A stretch of 39,558 nt of DNA. Source: Muribaculaceae bacterium Zag1. GTDB taxonomy: Bacteria; Bacteroidota; Bacteroidia; Bacteroidales; Muribaculaceae. The translations under genes were made by a program, and so were the position numbers. This document shows positions 7,730 to 14,233 of this stretch, one piece after another. The stretch covers positions 1 to 39,558 of the forward strand of contig NWBJ01000013.1 in assembly GCA_002633115.1 (NCBI GenBank), given 5' to 3'. The first letter of the stretch is position 1; the number at the start of each line of letters is the position of its first letter. The notes beneath the pieces were generated by a model, which was given only the letters and a program-made list of their open reading frames with translations, was not told the DNA's origin and did no database searches.

Positions 7730-8548
7730 ATGAGACAATGGACTACTATCAAGGAATACTCTGACATCCTCTTTGACCAATACGAGGGGATTGCCCGCAT
7801 AACCATCAACCGCCCGGAGGTGTACAACGCTTTCCGCCCCCAGACCAACGCTCAGATGCTCGACGCTATGGAATATTGCCGCGAGAATCCCAAGGTGAGA
7901 GTGGTGGTGCTGACCGGTGCCGGAGACAAGGCTTTCTGCTCAGGAGGCGACCAGAACTACAAGAGCCGAGGCGGCTACCGCGATGCCGATGGCACTCCGC
8001 GCCTCAATGTGTTGGACTTGCACAAGGCTATACGTTCGATACCGAAACCGGTGATTGCCATGGTCAACGGTTACGCCATCGGAGGCGGCAACGTGCTGCA
8101 AGTGGTGTGCGACCTGACAATCGCCAGCGATAATGCTCGCTTCGGCCAGACTGGTCCCAAGGTAGGGAGCTTTGATGCCGGTTTCGGTTCGTCCTACTTG
8201 GCTCGCTGCGTGGGCCAGAAGAAGGCTCGCGAAATCTGGTATCTCTGCCGCCAATACACCGCCGCCGAGGCCCTGGCCATGGGCATGATCAACAAAGTGG
8301 TGCCTCTTGACCGACTCGAAGACGAAGTGGTGGAGTGGTGCGAAACCATCATGAAGCGCAGCCCGTTTGCCATCAGGATGATCAAGCGCGCCCTCAATGC
8401 CGAACTCGATGGGCAGCATGGCCTGATGGAATTTGCCGGCGATGCGACTCTCATGTATTATCTGATGGACGAGGCGCAAGAGGGCAAGAATGCATTCCTC
8501 GAAAAGCGCGATCCCGATTTTGACCAATTCCCGCAATTCCCAGGCTGA
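7730..8548 (+). CDS. menB: 1,4-dihydroxy-2-naphthoyl-CoA synthase
   Basis: This 272-residue crotonase-fold enzyme closes the second ring of the naphthoquinone from o-succinylbenzoyl-CoA in menaquinone synthesis. Family blocks include the oxyanion-hole segment [18 protein letters not shown], and [34 protein letters not shown]. The QTGPKVG wording, with Gly where other MenB proteins have Asp, is that of type I enzymes that use bicarbonate as catalytic base. The start at 7730 is set by the promoter position. The stop shares one base with the menC start (TGATG). It is first in a menB-menC-menE operon; menF, menD and menH are not here. Confidence 0.96.
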   Translation: MRQWTTIKEYSDILFDQYEGIARITINRPEVYNAFRPQTNAQMLDAMEYCRENPKVRVVVLTGAGDKAFCSGGDQNYKSRGGYRDADGTPRLNVLDLHKAIRSIPKPVIAMVNGYAIGGGNVLQVVCDLTIASDNARFGQTGPKVGSFDAGFGSSYLARCVGQKKAREIWYLCRQYTAAEALAMGMINKVVPLDRLEDEVVEWCETIMKRSPFAIRMIKRALNAELDGQHGLMEFAGDATLMYYLMDEAQEGKNAFLEKRDPDFDQFPQFPG

Positions 8549-9579
8549 TGCTCAGAGCTGAATGGATACCATATAGATTGCGATTCACCTTCACGGCTGT
8601 CACTTCGCGCGAAACCATGCAGGCCAAGGACACCTATATAATAAAGGTGTGGGATGTAGAGAATCCCGAATGCGTGGGGATAGGGGAATGCAACCTGTTT
8701 CGCGGCCTAAGCGCAGATGACACCCCCGTCTATGAGTCACAGATTGATCAGATGTGCCGCAGCGGATTGGAGGAAATCCCCCAGTGCTCGTCTCTGCTCT
8801 TTGGGGCAGAGACGGCCCTGGCCGACTTGCGAGGCGGAGGACAGAGGCTGCTCTGGCCATCGGCATGGACACGAGGCGAGGAGGGGATTCGCATCAACGG
8901 ACTGGTGTGGATGGGGTCGAAACAGCTGATGCTTTCTCGCATCAAGGAGAAGGTTGCCGCTGGATTCAGGTGCATAAAGCTCAAGATAGGGGGCATAAAC
9001 ATCGAGGAAGAAATAGAACTGATTGAGGCATTGCGCAGCCATTTCCCGGTGTCAGAATTGGAGATAAGGCTTGACGCAAATGGGTCGCTAAGTCCCGAGA
9101 ATGCATTGCGGATTCTGGAGCTGTTGAGCCAATACGGAATCCACTCGATTGAGCAGCCAATCCATGCAGGGCAGTGGCGAGAGATGGAGAAGCTCTGCTC
9201 AGAAACCCCGATACCGATCGCACTCGACGAGGAGTTGATAGGGATGCGCTCTGATGCTGAGAAACAAGAAATGCTCGATGCTATCAAGCCTCAATACATA
9301 ATCTTGAAACCGGCCCTTTGCGGAGGTTTCGGTCATGCCGATGCGTGGATTGCCGAGGCCGAAAAGCGAGGAATAGGCTGGTGGGCGACTTCGGCTCTTG
9401 AGAGTGATATCGGGCTGAATGCCATCGCTCAATGGGTGGCTCTAAAGAATCCTGAGATGCCGCAGGGCCTCGGCACCGGCCAACTCTATAGCAATAATTT
9501 CCCGTCGCCGCTGAATTTGCGAGGCGAGCGGCTTTGGCATGACCCATCTTCAATCTGGGCCCTATTTAACATAATATGA
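8548..9579 (+). CDS. menC: o-Succinylbenzoate synthase
   Basis: This 343-residue enolase-superfamily enzyme dehydrates SHCHC to o-succinylbenzoate, the step supplying MenE. The superfamily residues are all visible: KLK at 144-146 with K146 as one catalytic base, metal ligands D176 (RLDANG), E202 (IEQP) and D227 (LDEEL), and K254 (ILKPA) as the second base. Length is normal for the Bacteroidetes type. Its ATG overlaps the menB stop by one base and its stop overlaps the menE start (ATGA), so the three proteins are likely translated in a coupled way. Base composition is more G-rich and A-rich than menB, consistent with lower expression. Confidence 0.93.
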   Translation: MLRAEWIPYRLRFTFTAVTSRETMQAKDTYIIKVWDVENPECVGIGECNLFRGLSADDTPVYESQIDQMCRSGLEEIPQCSSLLFGAETALADLRGGGQRLLWPSAWTRGEEGIRINGLVWMGSKQLMLSRIKEKVAAGFRCIKLKIGGINIEEEIELIEALRSHFPVSELEIRLDANGSLSPENALRILELLSQYGIHSIEQPIHAGQWREMEKLCSETPIPIALDEELIGMRSDAEKQEMLDAIKPQYIILKPALCGGFGHADAWIAEAEKRGIGWWATSALESDIGLNAIAQWVALKNPEMPQGLGTGQLYSNNFPSPLNLRGERLWHDPSSIWALFNII

Positions 9580-10529
9580 AGCTGGAAGAATTCATAGAAG
9601 AGTGGGAGAATGGGGCCGATTATGTGATGGGGCATACCTCGGGCTCGACCGGAGCCCCAAAGCCGATCAAACTGCTCAAAGCAGACATGCGCGCCTCGGC
9701 GCGAGGCACTAACAGTTTTTTCGGAATAGGGAAAGACAGTATCCTGGCTCTGCCTTTGTCGCTCGACTACATAGCCGGAAAGATGATGGCAGTGAGGGCT
9801 ATCGAGGCTGGCTGCCGACTGATGGTGATTGAGCCTTCCAATCGCTTTGACTGGCCCGAGCGGTGCGACTTGCTGAGCATAGTGCCATCCCAGGCACCAT
9901 GGCTGCTCGAGCATCCCGAAGGGCCAAGGCAAATCAAGAATGTGATAATAGGGGGCGGACCCTTGGACGAGACGGTAAGACGCAGAATCGTCGATGCTGG
10001 TTATCGTGCATATTGCTCGTATGGCATGACCGAGACCTGCAGCCATGTGGCATTGGCCAGGGTTGCCATACAGCCATTGCCCTATGAGGCCATGCCAGGC
10101 ATCAGTTTCGGGCTCGATGCAAGAGGGTGCTTGTGCATCCAGACTCGTAATTTCTCATTTGAGCTTTTGGTTACCAATGATATGGTAGAGTTGATTGATG
10201 ACAGGCATTTCTACTGGAAGGGCCGCATCGACAATGTAATCAATTCGGGTGGACTGAAGATCCATCCTGAAATCTTAGAAAAAGAAATCTCGGCAATTAT
10301 TACTGAGGCATTCTATATAATAGGTGTGCCAGATGAGCGCTGGGGGCAAGCTGTGGGTTTGGTGATTGAGGGAACAGCCCAAACAGCAGTTGAGGCTTAC
10401 GAAAAACTGCGAACGGCGCTCGATCATCGGTTTTTGCCCAAGCGAGTATGGGCCGTAGAGGCCATTAGGCGCACAATGAGCGCGAAATTGATACGCGAGA
10501 TACCGTCAAAAATGCCCTTATCTCTTTGA
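9576..10529 (+). CDS. menE: o-Succinylbenzoate-CoA ligase, short form
   Basis: This ANL-superfamily adenylating enzyme activates o-succinylbenzoate with ATP and CoA for MenB. The phosphate loop HTSGSTGAPK is at residues 20-29, YGMTET at 149-154, the hinge with WKGRIDNVINSGGLK at about 214-228, and the C-terminal catalytic lysine probably K304 in TMSAKLIRE. At 317 residues it lacks most of the N-terminal part of typical 450-500-residue ligases and begins almost at the phosphate loop. Short MenE proteins are usual in Bacteroidetes, and operon position makes the assignment firm. The stop codon lies inside the intrinsic terminator that closes the operon. Confidence 0.92.
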   Translation: MKLEEFIEEWENGADYVMGHTSGSTGAPKPIKLLKADMRASARGTNSFFGIGKDSILALPLSLDYIAGKMMAVRAIEAGCRLMVIEPSNRFDWPERCDLLSIVPSQAPWLLEHPEGPRQIKNVIIGGGPLDETVRRRIVDAGYRAYCSYGMTETCSHVALARVAIQPLPYEAMPGISFGLDARGCLCIQTRNFSFELLVTNDMVELIDDRHFYWKGRIDNVINSGGLKIHPEILEKEISAIITEAFYIIGVPDERWGQAVGLVIEGTAQTAVEAYEKLRTALDHRFLPKRVWAVEAIRRTMSAKLIREIPSKMPLSL

Positions 10530-10553
10530 AACGCAAAGAGGTAGGGGCATTTT
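10509..10553 (+). terminator. Intrinsic terminator of menBCE
   Basis: A long hairpin pairs AAAATGCCC (10509-10517) with GGGCATTTT (10545-10553), with an inner stem of CTCTTTG against CAAAGAG. It contains the menE stop codon at 10527-10529, so the last menE codons form the left arm. Confidence 0.8.
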
Positions 10554-10613
10554 CATGCAAGTGAGATTTCAAAATTCGGAGCGTTTTTGACGGAGGGTCG
10601 GGATTTTAAAATC

Positions 10614-11096
10614 TCATCGTTGCGAAGGGGTAAAAATTTCAAAACTGTTGTCGCTATAAAACACAATGATGGTCTGAATCCTCTTTGAGGCATCCGGACT
10701 AATGGCCAATGGCTGCGAGGGAGCTCCCTCGACAGACTTGTCCTCAGCCTCGTCAAGATTGTCGAGTTCCATTTCTATCTCATCCATCCTTGGATTGGTT
10801 ATGGGAGGGATAGGTATGCTTTGCACTTGCGGCTGGGGTTTGGGAACCGGCTGAGGCGAGGGAGCGCTGGCATGGCCGGCATTCTCAATAGGGCCGTCGC
10901 CAAACAATAGCCAGTTGATGTTAAGGGCTGGAAAGGCGGCGTGCAGTTTCTCCATTAGCTCGTTGCTGATTTTCTTGTTTCGCCCACTCAGAATCTGCGA
11001 CAGAGTTGGGCGAGGAATTTGAGCGAAATCGGCGAATTGCGAGATAGGGAGTCCCACATGCTGCATGTAAACCTTAAGGCGACCTACGAGATCCAT
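10614..11096 (-). CDS. XRE-type helix-turn-helix regulator
   Basis: This 160-residue protein has an N-terminal Cro/CI-type helix-turn-helix (about residues 5-62). The segment ISQFADFAQIPRPTLSQILSGR covers the two recognition helices, and NINWLLFGDGP is the usual end of this domain in Bacteroidales. A proline- and glutamine-rich linker (about 75-105) and an acidic segment lead to a short C-terminal strand region (IQTIIVFYSDNSFEIFTP) of unknown role. It probably binds DNA as a dimer. It is transcribed away from the 920-bp non-coding region to its right, which holds many TGTAAA half-sites that could be its operators. That link is only inferred from position. Confidence 0.85.
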   Translation of the reverse strand: MDLVGRLKVYMQHVGLPISQFADFAQIPRPTLSQILSGRNKKISNELMEKLHAAFPALNINWLLFGDGPIENAGHASAPSPQPVPKPQPQVQSIPIPPITNPRMDEIEMELDNLDEAEDKSVEGAPSQPLAISPDASKRIQTIIVFYSDNSFEIFTPSQR

Positions 11097-11169
11097 GATT
11101 CTTGATTTTATCTGTATTATGACTGTAAATTTTCAATGTGCAAATGTAATCAATTATTTTGTAACCACC

Positions 11170-11190
11170 AAATTTTCAAATGAAAATTTT
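11170..11190. repeat. AT-rich inverted repeat near the XRE start
   Basis: AAATTTTC (11170-11177) and GAAAATTT (from 11182) form a perfect 8-bp stem around an AAAT loop, about 75 bp upstream of the XRE gene. It could be an operator or simply an AT-rich palindrome. Confidence 0.5.
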
Positions 11191-11434
11191 AGAGAGGGCG
11201 TAATTTTTGAGTTTACAAAATGGAATTTAAATTTGGGAATTAACAAAACCAAACTAATTCACAACTGCAATTTGGATTTGCAAATAGCATACAAATGTAA
11301 ATTGCCAACTTTAAGTTAAGGTGGCACTTTAACCATATAAGTGTTTAGAGGGTAGGGAAGTACGGCGGTGTATTTACAAATATTATCTGAGGGGATCCGA
11401 TTTGGGGTAAATCTAAAGTGTAAATTAAAAATAA

Positions 11435-11462
11435 ATCCACATCGCTTTGGCAATGTGGATAA
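11435..11462. other. DnaA-box-like inverted pair
   Basis: ATCCACAT at 11435-11442 faces ATGTGGAT at 11453-11460. On the minus strand, 11462-11454 reads TTATCCACA, an exact DnaA-box consensus; the left copy has two mismatches. A further two-mismatch box lies near 11258. One perfect box is not enough to call an origin. Confidence 0.4.
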
Positions 11463-11511
11463 TACGTGTCGTGTTAAAAAGTGTTTGGTAGAGGTTTGAC
11501 GTTTTTGGGAA

Positions 11512-11546
11512 CGATTAACATTCGCGAATTATGCGATTGTTAATCG
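11512..11546. repeat. 35-bp near-perfect palindrome
   Basis: CGATTAACATTCGC (11512-11525) pairs with the 14 bases at 11533-11546 with one mismatch, leaving a 7-base loop, GAATTAT. There is no T-run, so it is not a typical terminator. A protein-binding site or cruciform is possible. Confidence 0.6.
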
Positions 11547-11564
11547 ATAGAGATGAGCGTTTTT

Positions 11565-11615
11565 GTAAATTCTCCAGGCCGAGGCTGACGCCTTTTTGGG
11601 CTCTTGGGAATTTAC
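11565..11615 (+). ncRNA. Possible structured RNA element
   Basis: GTAAATTC at 11565-11572 pairs perfectly with GAATTTAC at 11608-11615, with CC/GG pairing inside. The 30-base interior is GC-rich, unlike its surroundings, and can form AGGC-TGAC-GCCT. A GC-rich island closed by a long stem in AT-rich DNA suggests an RNA or a protein-bound site. It matches no known RNA family that I recognise. Confidence 0.25.
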
Positions 11616-11674
11616 ACTCGCCTACAATCAAATGAAAATTGGGGTTGGGAATTGTGATCATCATTAGTTCCCAA

Positions 11675-11692
11675 ATTTTACCTCTGTAAAAT
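11675..11692. repeat. Short perfect hairpin
   Basis: ATTTTAC (11675-11681), loop CTCT, GTAAAAT (11686-11692). It carries the same TTTAC/GTAAA motif that recurs across the region. Confidence 0.5.
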
Positions 11693-11904
11693 CTTTGCTG
11701 ACTTCTTGAATTTGTCGCTCCAGCCAGGTGGATTTTTCAACTGGAGTAATAATATAACGTATTCACCCTATCTTTTTGTTCGGTCTAAAATCCATTTATC
11801 TTAATGCAATTCAACATTTTAACATTAATTCAACATTCGTGAGATTTCGATATTTGATTTTTTCCCTCCAGGACTGTGAAAATATAGATTTCATGTCGCC
11901 ACTT

Positions 11905-11932
11905 CTTATAGATAATCGATATTATGTTAAGT
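11905..11932. other. Candidate dif (XerCD recombination) site
   Basis: The 28 bases have the dif layout of two 11-bp arms around a 6-bp core. The right arm TTATGTTAAGT differs from the E. coli XerD arm only at its tenth base. The core is TCGATA and the left arm CTTATAGATAA ends in the conserved ATAA. The left arm is a poor match elsewhere. It sits in the long AT-rich region just upstream of tsaB. Strand asymmetry within the window is too mixed with gene direction to confirm a terminus. Confidence 0.4.
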
Positions 11933-11979
11933 AAACAATAAAATCATTCCAATAATTTTCATATTAGGATAAAAAACTG

Positions 11980-11987
11980 TAATTTTG
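11980..11987 (+). promoter_or_regulatory. tsaB promoter -7 box
   Basis: TAATTTTG at 11980-11987 lies 30 bases before the tsaB ATG. At the expected upstream distance there is TTTC (11957-11960) rather than TTTG, so the promoter is a partial match. Confidence 0.55.
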
Positions 11988-12016
11988 CAACGTAAAACGA
12001 AAATTGAGCCTCCCCC

Positions 12017-12715
12017 ATGGCAGTTATACTCAACATAGAGACATCAGGCAGTCCCTGCTCCGTGGCTTTGACAGCCGAGAGCATGGTGCTGCGCCATATA
12101 GAGAATTTTGAGAGCCGCAACCACGCAGCTCTACTTTCCGGCATGATCAAAGATTGCCTCGACTTCCTGAGCGAAAAAGAAATCAAGCTCGATGCCATAG
12201 CCGTATCGATGGGACCTGGCAGCTACACTGGCCTCAGAATCGGTCTGAGCGAAGCAAAAGGCCTCGCCTACGCTTTAGACATCCCGCTGATCGGTGTCAG
12301 CACCCTCAAGCTACTCGCTACCGAGGTGATGTTCTCAGGCCACGAGATCACTGAGGATACCATATTCGTTCCAATGGTCGACGCCCGGCGCATGGAGGTC
12401 TACACTGCCGCCTACGACTTGGCACTGAATGCCATGCTGCCCCCGGGGCCGATGATCCTGGACCAAGACAGCTACAAGGCGATACTTGAGCTCGGACGCC
12501 CTACTCTATTTTTCGGCAGCGGCAGCGAGAAAGCCAAGAGCCTAATCACAGCTCCCAACGCCCTATTCATCGACGGCATCGAGCCCCTCGCTACCGACAT
12601 GATGGCCCTCGCCGACCTAGCTTATTCGCGCCGCGAATTTATCGATTTGGCTTATTCCACGCCCGAATACCTCAAGGATTTCCAGGCCACGCGGCCCAAG
12701 AACAAAGTAATCTGA
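12017..12715 (+). CDS. tsaB: tRNA threonylcarbamoyladenosine biosynthesis protein TsaB
   Basis: This 232-residue cytoplasmic protein has the ASKHA-fold start ILNIETSGSPCSVAL. The conserved block SMGPGSYTGLRIGLSEAKGLAYAL (about residues 64-87) is diagnostic of TsaB/YeaZ. With TsaD and TsaE it places threonylcarbamoyl on A37 of tRNAs reading ANN codons. TsaB itself has no activity but is the dimer platform for TsaD. The length is normal. It is transcribed from the edge of the AT-rich region. A 162-bp gap with a second promoter separates it from the SurA-like gene. Confidence 0.94.
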   Translation: MAVILNIETSGSPCSVALTAESMVLRHIENFESRNHAALLSGMIKDCLDFLSEKEIKLDAIAVSMGPGSYTGLRIGLSEAKGLAYALDIPLIGVSTLKLLATEVMFSGHEITEDTIFVPMVDARRMEVYTAAYDLALNAMLPPGPMILDQDSYKAILELGRPTLFFGSGSEKAKSLITAPNALFIDGIEPLATDMMALADLAYSRREFIDLAYSTPEYLKDFQATRPKNKVI

Positions 12716-12811
12716 GACCCTCGCTCGCCTAAAAACTACTAAAATTGGACCCTCGGTCTATATTTTTATCTATTTTAGGCCCCGATGTCTCAAATTATGA
12801 CAATTATTTCG

Positions 12812-12819
12812 TAACTTTG
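12812..12819 (+). promoter_or_regulatory. Promoter -7 box before the surA-like operon
   Basis: TAACTTTG at 12812-12819, 58 bases before the GTG start. No clear TTTG is seen at the -33 position. Confidence 0.5.
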
Positions 12820-12877
12820 CATTAGCCAAAGCAAGTTCCACCATCCGGAACTGCCCTAAAATTTAACATCCATAATA

Positions 12878-14233
12878 GTGAAAATAATCAGATTTTTGGT
12901 TTTGGCCATCTTGGCAACCGCCGCATACGCTGCCTGGGCTCAAAACAACATAGCCGAAGAGGTGGCTTGGATGATCGGAGACGAACCGATCTACAAGTCA
13001 GAAGTAGAGCAAGCCTACAAGGAATACCTCGAGGAGAGAATTCCCATCAAGGGCGACCCCTATTGTGTGATTCCAGAGCAAATCGCTATCCAGCGCCTGT
13101 ATTTGCACCAAGCCGACCTTGACACCATCGAGGCCCAGACATCGTATATCCAGCAGAGAGTGGACCAACAAGTCAACTATCTGATTGCTCAGCTTGGTTC
13201 GCGCGAGAAGGTTGAGCAATACTTCCGCCGCACCATCCCCGAGCTGCGCGAGATGTACCAGACCAACTTCACCAACCGCTCGCGCATGGAGCAGGTGCAA
13301 GAAAACCTTACCAAGGATTTCAAGGCCACTCCCTCGGATGTCAGGAAATACTTTAATTCCCTACCCACAGATTCTATCCCATTCGTGCCTCTGCAAGTCG
13401 AGGTGCAAGTGGTAGCCATCAATCCATCAATCCCAAGACAAGAGATTGAGGACGTCAAGGCGCGTCTGCGCGAGTTTTCTGACCGCGTAACTTCGGGCGA
13501 GGCAGAATTTTCTACTCTCGCAATCCTCTACAGCGAAGACCCAGGCTCAGCGGCTCGCGGTGGCGAACTCGGATTCATGGGACGTGGCGAACTGGTGCCT
13601 GAATACGCTGCGGTGGCATTCAACCTAAATGATACCAAGAAAGTGTCAAAGATTGTGGAATCGGAATACGGCTACCACATAATACAGCTGATTGAGAAGC
13701 GCGGCGACCGCATCAACACTCGACACATCCTGCTCAAGCCTAAAGTGGCCGACAAAGACCTGATTGACGCCGTAGGCCGCTTGGATTCTCTGAGAGTCGA
13801 TATCGTCGACAACAAGAAAATCACCTTTGAGGAGGCTGCTCGCTATTACTCGCAGGATAAAGACACGCGCTACAGCAACGGCGTGATGGTCAACGACCAG
13901 ACCGGCACTACCCGATTTGAAATGTCGCAGTTGCCGCAAGAAATAGCCAAGAAGGTGGCCACGATGCAACCCGGCGAAATCTCTGAGGCTTTCATCATGA
14001 AGGATCCAAAGCGCGACCGCGACCAAGTGGTGCTAATCAAGCTCACCAACCGCATCGAGGCCCACAAGGCAAACCTGGCCGAGGATTATCAGTTGATTCT
14101 CGACATGTACGAGATGCAAGGCAAGCAGAAGATTCTTGACAAATGGATCGCCAACAAGATCAAAACAACCTACGTGAAGATCGAAGACGGCTGGAAAGGC
14201 TGCGACTTCGAGCACGAAGGATGGATAAAATGA
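12878..14233 (+). CDS. SurA-like peptidyl-prolyl isomerase
   Basis: This 451-residue periplasmic chaperone/isomerase has a signal peptide at residues 1-21 (ending AWA-Q). A SurA-type N-terminal helical region follows (about 25-150). The first PPIC/parvulin domain is at roughly 170-275, where FSTLAILYSEDPGSAARGGELGFMGRGELVPEY holds the parvulin signature in two parts. A second, more divergent parvulin domain spans about 280-390. It probably assists folding of outer-membrane proteins. The start is a GTG at 12878; it is the only start that keeps the signal peptide. Its stop overlaps the next gene by four bases (ATGA), linking it to the OstA-like envelope protein. Confidence 0.9.
   Translation: MKIIRFLVLAILATAAYAAWAQNNIAEEVAWMIGDEPIYKSEVEQAYKEYLEERIPIKGDPYCVIPEQIAIQRLYLHQADLDTIEAQTSYIQQRVDQQVNYLIAQLGSREKVEQYFRRTIPELREMYQTNFTNRSRMEQVQENLTKDFKATPSDVRKYFNSLPTDSIPFVPLQVEVQVVAINPSIPRQEIEDVKARLREFSDRVTSGEAEFSTLAILYSEDPGSAARGGELGFMGRGELVPEYAAVAFNLNDTKKVSKIVESEYGYHIIQLIEKRGDRINTRHILLKPKVADKDLIDAVGRLDSLRVDIVDNKKITFEEAARYYSQDKDTRYSNGVMVNDQTGTTRFEMSQLPQEIAKKVATMQPGEISEAFIMKDPKRDRDQVVLIKLTNRIEAHKANLAEDYQLILDMYEMQGKQKILDKWIANKIKTTYVKIEDGWKGCDFEHEGWIK

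Larger units (their letters stand above)
11097..12016. other. 920-bp AT-rich non-coding region
   Basis: This stretch contrasts with the GC-balanced genes around it. The only frame of size (11095-11319, +) is rich in Asn, Phe, Ile and Lys and looks like chance. It contains eight exact TGTAAA/TTTACA hexamers between 11124 and 11690, at least five hairpins, one perfect DnaA-box match, a dif-like site at 11905-11932 and the tsaB promoter near its right end. It may serve in chromosome replication or segregation, or host a non-coding RNA. None of these is demonstrated by sequence alone. Confidence 0.6.

Noticed and set aside
11095-11319. A 74-codon + frame in the AT-rich gap
   Set aside because: Asn/Phe/Ile/Lys-rich composition is what random AT-rich DNA gives, and it overlaps the XRE start region.
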